Shown: positions 1 through 9,325, counted from the first letter of the stretch. The stretch is DNA of 64,000 bases from Bradyrhizobium centrolobii (GCF_001641635.1 NZ_LUUB01000063.1:1-64000); one strand, 5' to 3'. Notes: generated by a model from the letters alone, not told the origin. Translations and numbers: made by a program.

Positions 1-344
1 TCTGCCGTCTTCACCGGCACATACCGCATCCGCGGCCGGCTCGCCGCCTCGCACAGACCCTCCGCATCGCGCCCGTCGTTCTTGTTGCGCGGCACATAGG
101 GCTTCGCCAATTGCGGCGCGATCAGCTTGGCCGTGTGCCCCAGCTTGCCAAGCTCTCGCGCCAGGTGGTGGGCAGCCCCGCACGCCTCGATCGCCACCAC
201 CGTCGGCGGCAGCTTGGCAAAAAACGCCAGCATCGCCTTGCGGCTCAGCCGCTTGCGAAGCACGACCGATTCCGATGCATCAACCCCATGCAATTGAAAA
301 ATATACTTCGACGTATCCATCCCAATGCGGATAATCTGGCTCAC
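1..344 (-). mobile_element. IS110-family transposase, 5' part (runs off the window)
   Basis: The reverse strand reads an open frame from a GTG at 344 to the window edge, about 114 codons. It shows the N-terminal DEDD nuclease half of IS110-type transposases: an early Asp in GMDTSK, a Glu in VAIEACG, and the paired acidic residues in KNDGRDAEG. The GTG follows AAGGGAG at a spacing of about six bases, which decides the start over the ATG twenty-odd bases inside. IS110 enzymes excise and insert circular elements without terminal inverted repeats. The C-terminal Ser-containing half lies outside the window, so intactness cannot be judged. It sits just downstream of the pheT-tauE unit and is transcribed the same way. 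Confidence 0.85.
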
Positions 345-525
345 GGACGGCTCCCTTGTCTGAGATTTGCAACAACCTCATTCTGGCACACTGATGCCGT
401 AGGGGGCCGTCCACACCATCAACCACAGGAAGTGGTTTAGCGAAGACTCGTGGTTGTCAGCTCGCGCTACAATCACTGACCGGGGTAATGGGTCCTGGCT
501 TTCGCCACGACGACTCCGGAGAGAG
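345..525. other. Non-coding stretch between IS110 transposase and TauE/SafE gene
   Basis: This stretch precedes the transposase and probably includes the upstream end of the insertion sequence. A short perfect inverted repeat, AACCAC/GTGGTT, lies near 419-437. The element boundary cannot be placed from one copy, because IS110 elements lack clear inverted termini. Confidence 0.4.
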
Positions 526-1296
526 CTAGCGCAAAATCCCATCCAGCGCCGGCAGGCCGACAATCACCGCCATCGCGATCAGCGCGTAGCAGATGCTGCG
601 AAACACCTTTTCGCTGGCGCGACCGAACAGGGACGCGCCGAAGGCGACGCCGATAGCGTAGACCGGGCCGACGATCAGCGAGAGCACGAGCGATTCGCGC
701 GAGATCAGGCCGGTCGTCGCGTAGCTCACCATCGAGAAAAAGTCCGACGCGCCGAAGAACAGCACGATGTTGGCGCGTGCGACGATCGGGGCAATCGGAC
801 GGCCGAGCCAGTAGCCGACGATTGGCGGGCCGCCGGTTTGAGCCAGTCCGCTACAGAAGCCCGAGAGGCCGCCGATGCCGACCGACAGCCAGGCGTGGTC
901 TTTGCCGCGGTAACGCCAGCCCGAGAGCAGAAGAAGCAGCAGTGCGGCGACGAAGCAGGCGATGATCCAGCGCGTGGCGACGGGATCGAGCACGCTGAGG
1001 AAATAGGTCCCGACGGGTACGCCGACCAGCGCGCCCAGCACGATCACGGCGGTCGCCTTGCGGTCGGCCTTCTTCCACGCATCGGGCAGGAGCGGCGCTG
1101 CCGCGACGAAATCGACGACGAGGAGCAGCGCTGCGACCAGCCGCGGCGGCGCGACGCTGCTGGCCAGCGGCATGAAGATCAGCGCGGAGCCGAAGCCGGA
1201 GAAGCCGCGCGCAGTGCCTGAAACGAAAGCGATGGCGCAAAGCGCCATCGCGATGGTGATGCTGACGTCACCAGGGAGAAAGTCTCCAGGACTCAT
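526..1296 (-). CDS. TauE/SafE (DUF81) family permease
   Basis: This 256-residue membrane protein has about eight hydrophobic segments and the layout of the TauE/SafE family: an N-terminal GFSGFGSAL-type motif near residues 32-40 and a second half starting at [19 protein letters not shown]. Family members are inner-membrane exporters or importers of sulfite, sulfoacetate or other small organosulfur anions; the substrate here is unknown. The ATG overlaps the pheT stop codon in an ATGA arrangement, so it is probably translated from the same message as pheST, although nothing suggests a link in function. An IS110 element lies immediately downstream. Confidence 0.85.
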   Translation of the reverse strand: MSPGDFLPGDVSITIAMALCAIAFVSGTARGFSGFGSALIFMPLASSVAPPRLVAALLLVVDFVAAAPLLPDAWKKADRKATAVIVLGALVGVPVGTYFLSVLDPVATRWIIACFVAALLLLLLSGWRYRGKDHAWLSVGIGGLSGFCSGLAQTGGPPIVGYWLGRPIAPIVARANIVLFFGASDFFSMVSYATTGLISRESLVLSLIVGPVYAIGVAFGASLFGRASEKVFRSICYALIAMAVIVGLPALDGILR

Positions 1297-3701
1297 CCCC
1301 GCAAAGTGCCGCCGGTCTTCTTCGTCACCTCGGTGACGATCTTGGCGGCGACGGTCTCGATCTCCTGGTCGGTCAGGGTCTTTTCGCGCGGCTGGATCGT
1401 CACCGCGATCGCGATCGACTTCTTGCCGTCCTCGATGCCCTTGCCTTCATAGACGTCGAAGACATTCACACCGGTGATCAGCTTCTTGTCGACGCCCTGC
1501 GCGGTGCGCACGATGTCGCCCGCCTTCACGCCGCGATCGACGATGAAGGCGAAATCGCGCGAGACCGGCTGGAACGCCGACAGCTCGATCGCGGGTTTTG
1601 CGCGCGTGGCTCTCTTCTTCGCCTCGGGGATGCGGTCGAGGATCACCTCGAACACCATCACGGGGCCGTCGGCGCCAAGCGCTTCGAGCGCGCGCGGATG
1701 CATCTCGCCGAAATAGCCGAGCACGTTTTGCGGGCCCATCTGGATCGTGCCGGAGCGTCCGGGGTGCAGCCACGTAGCGCCGCCGGGGACGATTTGCAGC
1801 GCCTGCATCGGTGCGCCGGCCGCGGCCAGCACTGCCAGCGCATCGGCCTTGGCGTCGAACGCGTCGGCCATCGCTGAGCCCGACCAGTGCCGCCCGAGAC
1901 CTTCGGACGAGCCAAAGCCGCGGCGGACGCCGCTTGCCGCCATCAACTGGTCCTGCGGACGATCGCCCCTGAAGACCTGGCCGACCTCGAACAGCGCGAC
2001 ATCGCCAAAGCCGCGATCGGCATTGGCCTGCGCGGCCGCGATCAGGCCCGGCAGGAGGCTCGGCCGCATGTCGGAGAGATCGGCGGCGATCGGATTGGCC
2101 ACCTCGAGTTCGCGCTGGCCGCCGCCGAAGAGCTCGGCTGCCGGCTTTGTGATGAACGACCAGGTCACCGCCTCGACCATGCCGCGGCTTGCAGGCGCGC
2201 GCCTGGCGCGGCGCGTGCGGAGCTGAAGCGGCGTCAGCACGGATTTGCGCGCGTCCTCGCCGCGCTCGAACGGCGTCTCCGGCACCTTGTCGACGCCGAA
2301 GATGCGGACGATCTCCTCGACGATGTCGGCCTTGCCGTGCACGTCCGAGCGCCAGGACGGGACCGCGACCTTCACCACCGGACCTGCGCCCGCCATCATG
2401 AAACCGAGATGGTTGAGGATGCGCTTCATCTCCACCTGCGGCACCTCGATGCCGGACAGCCGCTTCACCTCGGTGATTGGGAACTCGATCACGCGGTCGT
2501 CGCCAAAGGCCTTGCCGACCACGATGGTCTCCGACGGCGCACCGCCGCACATCTCCATCACGAGCTTGGTCGCAAGCTCTAGCCCCGGCACCATGAAGGC
2601 CGGATCAACACCGCGCTCGAAACGGTAGCGCGCATCCGAATTGATGCCGAGCTTGCGGCCGGTCTGCGCGATGTTGATCTCGTTCCACAGCGCCGATTCG
2701 ATCAGCACGTCGGTGGTGTTCTCGTCGCAGCCCGAGGCCTCGCCGCCCATGATGCCGGCGAGCGATTCGACGCCATGGTCGTCGGCGATCACGCAGATCG
2801 CGGGATCGAGATTGTAGGTGCGGCCGTCGAGGGCGAGCAGCGTCTCGCCGTCGCGGGCACGCCGCACGACGAGGTTGCCCCTGACCTTCTTGGCGTCGAA
2901 CACGTGCAGCGGGCGCGCGCGGTCGAAGGTCATGAAGTTGGTGATGTCGACCAGTGCGTTGATCGGGCGAAGCCCGATCGCGGTCAGCCGCTTCTGCAGC
3001 CATTCCGGCGACGATCCGTTCTTCACGCCGCGCACAAGCCTGAGCGCGAAGCCCGGGCACAGCGTGGCGTCCTCGACCGTGACCTTCACGGGACAAGGGA
3101 ATTCGCCCTTCACGGCCTTGATGGTCGGGTCCTTGAACTTGCCCATGTCGGCCGTAGCGAGGTCGCGCGCGATGCCGTGCACGCCGGTGCAGTCCTGCCG
3201 GTTCGGCGTCAGGTTGATCTCGATCACGGGATCGCCGAGGCCGGCCCATTCGGCGTAAGCAGCGCCGATCGGCGCATCGGCCGGCAGCTCCATGATGCCG
3301 TCATGGTCGTTCGAGATCTGCAGTTCGGCCGCCGAGCACAGCATGCCGCGGCTCTCGACGCCGCGGATGGTGCCGATGCCGAGCGTGATGTCCTTGCCGG
3401 GAATGTAGGTGCCGGGCGGCGAGAACACGCTGACGAGACCGGTGCGCGCATTCGGCGCGCCGCAGACGACCTGCACGGGGGCCGCGCCGTTGCCGGTGTC
3501 GACCATGCAGACGCGCAGACGATCGGCATTCGGATGCTGCTCGGCGGAGATCACCTTCGCGATGGTGAACGGCTTCAGCGCCTTCGCCTTGTCCTCGATG
3601 TTCTCGACCTCGAGCCCGATCATGGTGAGCTTGTCGGCGAGCTTGTCCAGCGGCTCGTCGGTGTCGAGATGATCCTTCAGCCAGGAGAGGGTGAATTTCA
3701 T
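1293..3701 (-). CDS. pheT: Phenylalanyl-tRNA synthetase beta subunit
   Basis: This 802-residue protein has the full PheT domain order: an N-terminal tRNA-binding OB domain (about residues 40-150), the B3/B4 editing region, the B5 domain, the inactive synthetase-like core, and a C-terminal anticodon-binding FDX-ACB domain (last 95 residues, containing [13 protein letters not shown]). With PheS it forms the cytoplasmic alpha2beta2 enzyme that charges tRNA-Phe and edits mischarged Tyr. Its ATG overlaps the stop of the upstream DUF559 gene (ATGA) instead of following pheS directly as is usual. Length is normal for the family and no damage is seen. Confidence 0.98.
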   Translation of the reverse strand: MKFTLSWLKDHLDTDEPLDKLADKLTMIGLEVENIEDKAKALKPFTIAKVISAEQHPNADRLRVCMVDTGNGAAPVQVVCGAPNARTGLVSVFSPPGTYIPGKDITLGIGTIRGVESRGMLCSAAELQISNDHDGIMELPADAPIGAAYAEWAGLGDPVIEINLTPNRQDCTGVHGIARDLATADMGKFKDPTIKAVKGEFPCPVKVTVEDATLCPGFALRLVRGVKNGSSPEWLQKRLTAIGLRPINALVDITNFMTFDRARPLHVFDAKKVRGNLVVRRARDGETLLALDGRTYNLDPAICVIADDHGVESLAGIMGGEASGCDENTTDVLIESALWNEINIAQTGRKLGINSDARYRFERGVDPAFMVPGLELATKLVMEMCGGAPSETIVVGKAFGDDRVIEFPITEVKRLSGIEVPQVEMKRILNHLGFMMAGAGPVVKVAVPSWRSDVHGKADIVEEIVRIFGVDKVPETPFERGEDARKSVLTPLQLRTRRARRAPASRGMVEAVTWSFITKPAAELFGGGQRELEVANPIAADLSDMRPSLLPGLIAAAQANADRGFGDVALFEVGQVFRGDRPQDQLMAASGVRRGFGSSEGLGRHWSGSAMADAFDAKADALAVLAAAGAPMQALQIVPGGATWLHPGRSGTIQMGPQNVLGYFGEMHPRALEALGADGPVMVFEVILDRIPEAKKRATRAKPAIELSAFQPVSRDFAFIVDRGVKAGDIVRTAQGVDKKLITGVNVFDVYEGKGIEDGKKSIAIAVTIQPREKTLTDQEIETVAAKIVTEVTKKTGGTLRG

Positions 3702-4144
3702 GGCTGCTTTTTCTCCACGGGGACGGTCTGCTCCCTCTCCCGCTTGCGGGGGAGGGCTGGGGTGGGGGCTCTCTCCGAGACGGCGGTCGCGATTGTTTCG
3801 AGAACGCCGACGCGATTTGTCATCACATCATGATTGCTGAAGCGGAGGACCTTGAAGCCTCTCGCTTCAATGAGAGCGGAGCGACGCGCATCCGCACTCT
3901 CGCCCTCATCGGAGAAATGCTGACCGCCGTCGAGTTCAATAACGAGCTTCGCCGCGTGGCAGGCGAAATCGGCGACATAACGCTCGATCGGTACTTGGCG
4001 GCGGAAAATCACACCGTTCAATCGGCCGGCGCGCAGCTCCGACCACAGAATTTGCTCTGCATCGGTTGAATTGCGCCTGAGCGCGCGGGCATTGGCTCGG
4101 AGCTTGCCCGAGACTTTCCAGTCCGGATGTTCAGGATCGACCAT
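3698..4144 (-). CDS. DUF559 (VSR/PD-D/ExK-like) nuclease-family protein inserted between pheS and pheT
   Basis: The 148-residue product from the ATG at 4144 carries the DUF559 core: [13 protein letters not shown], then [11 protein letters not shown], a D-x-x-R segment, and [12 protein letters not shown]. The Asp of ADF and the Glu of IELDG are the likely acidic active-site residues of a VSR-like PD-(D/E)xK fold. The cellular role of the family is not established. The last 20 or so residues are translated REP repeat ([13 protein letters not shown]). The same frame is open upstream to a GTG at 4369 that overlaps the pheS stop (GTGA), so a 223-residue form that also translates the upstream repeats is possible. 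The stop overlaps the pheT ATG. The gene and its REP flanks form a 473-bp cassette within an otherwise conserved operon. Confidence 0.85.
   Translation of the reverse strand: MVDPEHPDWKVSGKLRANARALRRNSTDAEQILWSELRAGRLNGVIFRRQVPIERYVADFACHAAKLVIELDGGQHFSDEGESADARRSALIEARGFKVLRFSNHDVMTNRVGVLETIATAVSERAPTPALPRKREREQTVPVEKKQP
3731..3773 (+). repeat. REP-like palindrome R1 (left end of the pheST DUF559 cassette)
   Basis: A C-rich/G-rich hairpin head (CTCCCTCTCCCGCTTGCGGG) is followed by a G-rich tail (GGCTGGGGTGGGGG). Head faces outward and tail inward toward the DUF559 gene. R2 at 4162-4203 is the inverted partner. The 3' end of the DUF559 frame runs through this repeat. Confidence 0.85.
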
Positions 4145-4161
4145 TGGCAACCCCAACGCTG

Positions 4162-4203
4162 AGACACCCTCACCCCAACCCTCCCCCGCAGGCGGGGGAG
4201 GGA
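4162..4203 (-). repeat. REP-like palindrome R2 (right end of the pheST DUF559 cassette)
   Basis: This is the inverted counterpart of R1: read on the minus strand, the palindromic head is followed by GGGTTGGGGTGAGGG pointing into the DUF559 gene. It lies 18 bp upstream of the DUF559 start codon. Confidence 0.85.
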
Positions 4204-4271
4204 GTCCGACCTGTCGGGCGGACAGAGGATACGTATCCATACGATGAATGCTACGCGCTCGCTCTATCCAT

Positions 4272-4317
4272 TCCCTCCCCCGCTTGCGGGGGAGGGGCAG
4301 GGAGAGGGCTGTCTCCG
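4272..4317 (+). repeat. REP-like palindrome R3
   Basis: This third copy of the same head lies between R2 and the end of pheS, in the same orientation as R1, with the tail GGCAGGGAGAGGGCTGTCTCC. It is head-to-head with R2 and has no partner further right, so the pheS side of the cassette carries two repeat units. Confidence 0.75.
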
Positions 4318-4365
4318 CAATGGGGCCGGAGAGAGTCGTCGCAGGCTCGTGTTTGAGAGCGAGCC

Positions 4366-5454
4366 TCACGAGCTCAGCCCTCCTGCGAGCGTGGGGACTT
4401 CAAGCGGCTTGAAGCCGTAGTGGGACAGCCAGCGGACGTCGCTGTCGAAGAGCTGGCGCAGGTCGCTCATGCCGTATTTCAGCATCGCGATGCGGTCGAT
4501 GCCCATGCCCCAGGCGAAACCCTGGTACTCGTCGGGATCGATGCCGCAGGCGCGCAGCACGTTCGGATGCACCATGCCGCAGCCCAAAATCTCGAGCCAG
4601 TCCTCGCCCTCGCCGAAGCGGATCTCGCCCTTGTCGCGGCGGCACTGGATGTCGACTTCCAGCGACGGCTCGGTGAACGGGAAGAACGAGGGCCGGAAGC
4701 GCATGTTGATGTGGTCGACCTCGAAGAACGCCTTGCAGAACTCGTGCAAAATCCATTTGAGGTGGCCGAGATGCGAGCTCTTGTCGATGACGAGGCCCTC
4801 GACCTGATGGAATTGCGGCGTGTGGGTCGCGTCCGAATCGATGCGATAGGTGCGGCCCGGGCAGATCACGCGGATCGGCGGCTTCTGGCTCAGCATGGTG
4901 CGCACCTGCACCGGCGAGGTGTGGGTCCGCAGCAGCATGCGTGAGCCGTCCTCCTTCGGATGGAAGAAGAAGGTGTCGTGCATCTCGCGCGCGGGATGGC
5001 CCTCGGGGAAGTTCAGCTTGGTGAAGTTGTAATCGTCGGTCTCGATGTCGGGACCCTCGGCGACCGAGAATCCCATGTCGGCGAAGATCGTCGTCAGTTC
5101 GTCCCAGACCTGGCTCAGCGGATGGATGCGGCCAGCCTCTGCGGCTGCGTCGCGCAGCGGCAGGGTGACGTCGATGGTCTCGGAGGCCAGCCGCGCATCG
5201 AGCGCAGCGGATTTCAGGACGTCGCGCCGCGCGGCCAGCGCATCGGTGACCTTGTCCTTGGCCTGGTTGATCGCCGCGCCTTGCGTCTTGCGCTCGTCCG
5301 GCGACATCTTGCCGAGGGTAGCAAGCAGCGCGGAGATCGAGCCCTTCTTGCCGAGGGACGAGACGCGGACGGCTTCGAGGGCCGCTTCGTCGCCGGCCGA
5401 AGCGATCTGCTCAAGGATGGATTGTTCGAGGCTCGCGAGGTCGGACACGGTCAA
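4366..5454 (-). CDS. pheS: Phenylalanyl-tRNA synthetase alpha subunit
   Basis: This 362-residue catalytic subunit of the PheST enzyme activates Phe with ATP and transfers it to tRNA-Phe. It has an N-terminal coiled-coil tRNA-binding arm (about residues 1-95), then the class II core with motif 2 (around [20 protein letters not shown]) and motif 3 near the C-terminus ([17 protein letters not shown]). It lies downstream of infC-rpmI-rplT on the same strand, as in many bacteria, but a small divergent gene (5592-5999) separates it from rplT. Its TGA overlaps a GTG that opens the frame running through the inserted DUF559 cassette toward pheT. Confidence 0.98.
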   Translation of the reverse strand: MTVSDLASLEQSILEQIASAGDEAALEAVRVSSLGKKGSISALLATLGKMSPDERKTQGAAINQAKDKVTDALAARRDVLKSAALDARLASETIDVTLPLRDAAAEAGRIHPLSQVWDELTTIFADMGFSVAEGPDIETDDYNFTKLNFPEGHPAREMHDTFFFHPKEDGSRMLLRTHTSPVQVRTMLSQKPPIRVICPGRTYRIDSDATHTPQFHQVEGLVIDKSSHLGHLKWILHEFCKAFFEVDHINMRFRPSFFPFTEPSLEVDIQCRRDKGEIRFGEGEDWLEILGCGMVHPNVLRACGIDPDEYQGFAWGMGIDRIAMLKYGMSDLRQLFDSDVRWLSHYGFKPLEVPTLAGGLSS

Positions 5455-5591
5455 ATCCTCTTAACTTCAAAAGGCTGCCGGTTGTGGCCGCAGCCGGGTC
5501 GGAACGTCAAGCCGTAACGGCATCAGAAACGGCCGGGGTCTTGAACCGTTTTGGCATGGCTGGCACCAACCTGTAGTCGAAGGAGAGGACG

Positions 5592-5999
5592 ATGCGTTTG
5601 CGATCCTGCCTGGCCGCTCTGGCCCTGGTTCTGCTTGGAGGTGCGGCTCATGCCGCGGAAGAATGCCCGGCCAAATCCACGTCGATGGACGACATCATCG
5701 CCGTGCTGAACGCGGCACCAGGCTGCGATCGCGCCATGAAGCTGTTCGAAGCCTGCGAATACGGCGCCAGCGGTGACGTCCAGTTCGGCGAGATCGTCGA
5801 GAAGAAGTGCGAGGCCGACTTCCTCGGTCACCTCAAGCCACCGCAGAAGCTCAGCTATCAGCGCGAGTTGCGGGTCTGCGACCGGAAATACCGGAACAAG
5901 TCCGGCACGATTTATATCTCGTTCACAGCCTTCTGCCGGGCGGAGGTCGCCCAGCGCTACTCGCGAAGAGCGCTGAAGGCCGGCGGAGCCGGCCGTTAG
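5592..5999 (+). CDS. Secreted cysteine-rich hypothetical protein
   Basis: This 135-residue protein has a clear Sec signal peptide (residues 1-22, ending AHAA). The mature part has six Cys residues, enough for three disulfides, suggesting a periplasmic or surface protein. I do not recognise the family. It overlaps nothing and sits on the plus strand between the minus-strand rplT and pheS genes, so it must have its own promoter. An AGGAGAGGACG ribosome-binding region just before the ATG supports translation. The frame on the opposite strand has no comparable support. Confidence 0.75.
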   Translation: MRLRSCLAALALVLLGGAAHAAEECPAKSTSMDDIIAVLNAAPGCDRAMKLFEACEYGASGDVQFGEIVEKKCEADFLGHLKPPQKLSYQRELRVCDRKYRNKSGTIYISFTAFCRAEVAQRYSRRALKAGGAGR

Positions 6000-6013
6000 C
6001 GCGTGCTTTGGCT

Positions 6014-6373
6014 TCAGGCAGCCAGCGCAGCCTTGGCCTTCTCGGCGATCGCCTGGAACGCGGCGGGCTCGCGGATCGCGAGATCCGACAGCACCTTGCG
6101 GTCCACGGTGATGCCCGACTTGGCGAGGCCGTCGATAAATCGGCTGTAGGTCAGGCCGAACGGACGGACAGCAGCGTTGAGGCGCTGGATCCACAGCGCG
6201 CGGAAGGTGCGCTTGCGGCGCTTGCGGTCACGGAAGGCATACTGCTGGGCCTTCTCGACGGCCGGCTTGGCGGCGCGGATGGTGTTCTTGCGGCGGCCGT
6301 AGAACCCCTTGGCGGCCTTGTAGACTTTCTTGTGCTTGGCGTGGGCGGTCACACCGCGTTTGACGCGAGACAT
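6014..6373 (-). CDS. rplT: 50S ribosomal protein L20
   Basis: This 119-residue, strongly basic protein matches L20 end to end: the N-terminal [16 protein letters not shown], the central [17 protein letters not shown] region and the C-terminal globular half ([20 protein letters not shown]). L20 binds 23S rRNA early in 50S assembly and in many bacteria represses its own operon. It follows rpmI by 79 bp on the same strand. No L20-binding leader was identified here. Confidence 0.98.
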   Translation of the reverse strand: MSRVKRGVTAHAKHKKVYKAAKGFYGRRKNTIRAAKPAVEKAQQYAFRDRKRRKRTFRALWIQRLNAAVRPFGLTYSRFIDGLAKSGITVDRKVLSDLAIREPAAFQAIAEKAKAALAA

Positions 6374-6452
6374 GACAAAAATCCTTCAGAGATGACTTCG
6401 GTTTGGGATCGCCGCGCGAAACGCGGCTCGGCTGAATTGATCGTGGACGCGA

Positions 6453-6653
6453 TCAGGCGTTCGGCAAGAAGTACTTCTTGACGTTGTCGCCGTCGGTCTT
6501 GAACAGCACGCGGGTGCCGCGGAGCTGACGGATCTGCTTCTTCGTCCGCTTGATCATGCCGTGACGCTTGCCGCGCTGGGCGTGCATCACTTTGCCGGTA
6601 GCAGTCACCTTGAAGCGCTTTTTAGCGCCCGATTTGGTCTTCAACTTGGGCAT
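6453..6653 (-). CDS. rpmI: 50S ribosomal protein L35
   Basis: This 66-residue basic protein carries the L35 signature [15 protein letters not shown] and a C-terminal LPNA. It is part of the large ribosomal subunit and has the usual length. An AGGAGAG ribosome-binding site lies directly upstream. A 440-bp gap containing a strong terminator separates it from infC, so rpmI-rplT probably has its own promoter rather than relying on read-through from infC. Confidence 0.98.
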   Translation of the reverse strand: MPKLKTKSGAKKRFKVTATGKVMHAQRGKRHGMIKRTKKQIRQLRGTRVLFKTDGDNVKKYFLPNA

Positions 6654-6975
6654 TTGGCTCTCCTATGGCCACAACAGAAATCCGCCCGCGAAGGCGGCTG
6701 GCCGTCAAAAATGCTCGTTAGAGCGTTGATTGTGCTCAGGTTTTTGCGCATACGCAGGAAACCCGCACGGACATCGCCACGGCAGCCCTTAAATCAGCCG
6801 GGCGATGAAGGTTGGGCTTATGGCAGAGCGGGAGCCAATTGGCAACGATGAACCGCCGGAACCTGCCGGTCGACTATCTTGGGTTGCCGATCCTCATGTC
6901 CACGCCTTGCCGCCCGGAGCAGGACCGAAATGGCCCATTTCCCGCAATCGCTTTTGGATCTCGCCGCGAAAAGAG

Positions 6976-7018
6976 ACCTCATCCTGAGGAGCCCGCCAAA
7001 GCGGGCGTCTCGAAGGAT
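6976..7018. repeat. Intergenic palindromic repeat (CATCCTGAGGAG family)
   Basis: CTCATCCTGAGGAGCCCGCC, then AAAGCGGGC and GTCTCGAAGGAT, form nested stems (CCCGC/GCGGG and ATCCT/AGGAT). It is the only copy in this window; its family assignment as a dispersed rhizobial repeat is from general knowledge. Confidence 0.6.
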
Positions 7019-7029
7019 AGGCCGCGCAC

Positions 7030-7066
7030 AAAACAAAACGGCCCGCTGGATATCCGGACGGGCCGT
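7030..7066 (-). terminator. Rho-independent terminator of infC
   Basis: On the minus strand an 8-bp stem (ACGGCCCG/CGGGCCGT) is followed by TTTTGTTT. It lies 28 bp beyond the infC stop and explains the separation of infC from rpmI. Confidence 0.85.
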
Positions 7067-7093
7067 TGAATTCTGAGCCTTCAAGAGCCCGCG

Positions 7094-7633
7094 TCAGCGC
7101 GGTGCCAGCACCATGACGACCTGACGGCCCTCGAACTTGGCGTCCTGCTCGACCTTGGCGAGCTCGGCGACATCGCTCTTGATCTTGTCGAGCAGCTTGG
7201 TGCCGATCTCCTGGTGCGCCATTTCGCGGCCGCGATAGCGCAGCGTGATCTTGACCTTGTCGCCCTCTTCGAAGAACCGCTGCATCGCGCGCATCTTCAC
7301 GTCATAATCGTGATCGTCGATCATCGGGCGGAGCTTGATCTCCTTGATCTCGACGGTCTTCTGCCGCTTGCGAGCTTCGGCGGCTTTCTTCTGAGCGGAA
7401 TACTTGTACTTCCCGTAGTCCATGATCTTGCAGACGGGAGGGCTGGTATTCGGCGAAATCTCGACCAGATCCATGCCAGCTTCCTGGGCCAACCGGATGG
7501 CCACGACGGTCTCGACCGTGCCTTTGTTCTCACCGGTCTGATCGATCAGCTGGATCTGCGCATTGCGAATATCATCATTGATGCGCGGCCCGTCTTTGCT
7601 GGCAGGGGCCGGGGCTCTATTGGGACGACGAAT
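7094..7633 (-). CDS. infC: Translation initiation factor IF-3, ATT start
   Basis: This 179-residue protein matches IF-3: N-domain with [10 protein letters not shown], linker rich in Lys/Arg ([19 protein letters not shown]), and C-domain ([15 protein letters not shown] ... [11 protein letters not shown]). IF-3 binds the 30S subunit and checks initiator tRNA and start codon. The family's N-terminus falls at [10 protein letters not shown], with an ATT codon at 7631-7633 and GGAGAA six bases upstream. No ATG or GTG fits as well; the nearest in-frame ATG (7699) would add 22 residues not expected for the family. ATT as an autoregulatory start is well known for E. coli infC. Confidence 0.95.
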   Translation of the reverse strand: MRRPNRAPAPASKDGPRINDDIRNAQIQLIDQTGENKGTVETVVAIRLAQEAGMDLVEISPNTSPPVCKIMDYGKYKYSAQKKAAEARKRQKTVEIKEIKLRPMIDDHDYDVKMRAMQRFFEEGDKVKITLRYRGREMAHQEIGTKLLDKIKSDVAELAKVEQDAKFEGRQVVMVLAPR

Positions 7634-7885
7634 GGGTGGTTCTCCAAAGTTGTGAAGGAAGCGGTTATTTTGAAGGAAGATGCGTTTGCCGGCAAGCAAG
7701 TCGCCCGTGCCGCGATCGAAAAAGCCTCAAATGCGAGGCATTTTGGTCACGCCTATCGGCACGCTGCTCGACATAGACACCTTGCTTCTGTTCCGCAAGC
7801 GTCCCAAAGGGTCAATGTCGACATGGGGTCCGCGTTGCGGAACGCGCCCGAACAGCTCAAACCGCACAACCAGAGTAAACGTTCC

Positions 7886-8695
7886 ATGACCAATGCGATT
7901 TTCGACGCGCCGAGCTTCATCGATGTGGGCGAGGGCCCGTCAGCGCGCAAGATTGCGGTGCGCAGCCGGGCAGGCCTGAGACCCGGGCTGTTTTGGCTCG
8001 GTGGCTTCAAGTCGGACATGCAGGGCACCAAGGCCGTGGCGTTGGACGGCTGGGCCAAGGACCATGGTCGCGCCTCGGTCCGGTTCGATTATTCCGGCCA
8101 TGGCGAATCCGGCGGCGACTTCGCTGATGGAACCATCGGGCGCTGGCTCGAGGAGAGCGTGGCGGTGTTCGAACGGTTCTGCGAGGGACCGCAGGTCGTG
8201 ATCGGCTCCTCCATGGGCGGCTGGATGGCGCTTCTTCTCGCGCGCGAAGTCAGGAAGCGGCAAGAGAAACAGCAAGAGAAGCAGCAAGCCAAGGCATCGC
8301 TCGCGGGCCTCGTGCTGATCGCGCCGGCGCCTGATTTCACCGAGGAGCTGATGTGGAAGAACTTCTCGGCCGAGGTGAAGAAGGAGATCGAGACCACGGG
8401 TCTCTGGCTCAGGCCGTCAGAATATGGTGACGGCTCGCCCTATCCGATCACGCGGAACCTGATCGAGGAGGGGCGCAATCACCTCGTGCTCGGCAGCGCC
8501 ATCGATCTCGGCTGTCCTGTTCGCATTCTGCAGGGCGCCAAGGATCCGGACGTGCCGTGGCAGCACGCGTTTGCGCTGACGCATCGCCTGCCGGCCGACG
8601 ACGTCGTGCTGACCATGATCCAGGACGGCGATCACCGCCTGTCGCGTCCGCAGGACATCGCGCGAATCCTTGCCGCCGTGGCGGAGTTCGGGTGA
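7886..8695 (+). CDS. Alpha/beta hydrolase
   Basis: This 269-residue serine hydrolase has the nucleophile elbow GSSMGG (Ser about residue 111), an oxyanion-hole region near WLGGFKSDM, a late acid in GAKDPDVPW and the catalytic His in DGDHRLS. A Gln/Glu/Lys-rich insert (RKRQEKQQEKQQAKA) follows the elbow. It resembles palmitoyl-thioesterase/peptidase-like cytosolic hydrolases; the substrate is unknown. It is divergent from infC. The frame is open much further upstream, but the ATG at 7886 is where conserved sequence begins (TNAIFDAPSF). Confidence 0.85.
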   Translation: MTNAIFDAPSFIDVGEGPSARKIAVRSRAGLRPGLFWLGGFKSDMQGTKAVALDGWAKDHGRASVRFDYSGHGESGGDFADGTIGRWLEESVAVFERFCEGPQVVIGSSMGGWMALLLAREVRKRQEKQQEKQQAKASLAGLVLIAPAPDFTEELMWKNFSAEVKKEIETTGLWLRPSEYGDGSPYPITRNLIEEGRNHLVLGSAIDLGCPVRILQGAKDPDVPWQHAFALTHRLPADDVVLTMIQDGDHRLSRPQDIARILAAVAEFG

Positions 8696-8717
8696 AGTCG
8701 TTGCCCAGCACTCGATG

Positions 8718-8818
8718 TCATCGCCCGCGAAAGCGGGCGATCCAGTATTCCAGAGACGGTCATGTTTGACTGAGAGGCCGCGGCGTACTGGATGCCCCGG
8801 TCAAGCCGGGGCATGACA
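8718..8818. repeat. Composite palindromic repeat, family A copy 1
   Basis: Two hairpins (CGCCCGCGAAAGCGGGCG and GCCCCGGTCAAGCCGGGGC) are joined by ATCCAGTATTCC and its approximate inverse GTACTGGAT, making one large imperfect palindrome of about 100 bp. Copies lie at 10321-10419 and 59518-59617. Confidence 0.85.
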
Positions 8819-8842
8819 GAAAATGGGGAAGGAGGAACGCCA

Positions 8843-9310
8843 ATGAACGCAACAGCCATGCTGCGCGCCTTCTGCGACGCGGTCGAGCAGCGCAACGGCA
8901 GGGCCTTTGCCGAACTGTTCACCGAGGACGGCGTCTATCACGACGTGTTCTACGGCGCATTCGCAGGCCGCGAAAAAATCGCCGGGATGATCGACGACTG
9001 GTTCTATCGCACGGCCAGCGATTTCCGCTGGGACATGCACGATCCGGTCTCCGACGGAACCACGCTCTATGCGCGCTACACTTTCAGCTATCGCTCGACA
9101 TTGCCGGAGGCGAGTGGTGCGCGGGCGATGTTCGAAGGCGTCGCGATCATGACGCTCCGCGACAGCAAGATCGTCAGCTATCACGAGGTCGCCAACACCG
9201 CGCCGGCCTTCGTCGACTTGAAGTTTGCGCCTGAGCGCATCGCCAAGATCGTCGCCAAGCAGGGCGCGGAGCTGAAGGCGCGGCCGGAGATGAAGCGGCA
9301 TTTGGTGTAG
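8843..9310 (+). CDS. NTF2-like/SnoaL-type protein
   Basis: This 155-residue protein has the cone-shaped NTF2-like fold pattern: an N-terminal helix with AFCDAVEQRNGRAFAELF, then TEDGVYHD, the AGREKIAGMI helix and a C-terminal sheet region (FEGVAIMTLRDSKIVSYHEV). Members include ketosteroid isomerase-like enzymes and small-ligand binding proteins; the role here cannot be told. The ATG has a strong GGAGGA ribosome-binding site at 8831-8836, which decides the start. It is flanked on both sides by palindromic repeats (families A and B). Confidence 0.8.
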   Translation: MNATAMLRAFCDAVEQRNGRAFAELFTEDGVYHDVFYGAFAGREKIAGMIDDWFYRTASDFRWDMHDPVSDGTTLYARYTFSYRSTLPEASGARAMFEGVAIMTLRDSKIVSYHEVANTAPAFVDLKFAPERIAKIVAKQGAELKARPEMKRHLV

Positions 9311-9325
9311 CCGTCTCCTCGTCGT

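Larger units (their letters stand above)
6654..7093. other. infC-rpmI intergenic region
   Basis: These 440 bp hold no credible gene. They contain the infC terminator (7030-7066), an unrelated palindromic repeat (6976-7018) and, by position, the promoter for rpmI-rplT, which I could not locate. Confidence 0.6.

Noticed and set aside
6812-7084. Small genes in the infC-rpmI gap
   Set aside because: Candidate frames run through a palindromic repeat and the infC terminator and lack homology or ribosome-binding sites.
7634-7699. ATG start for infC at 7699
   Set aside because: It adds 22 residues outside the IF-3 family; ATT at 7631-7633 has a well-spaced ribosome-binding site.
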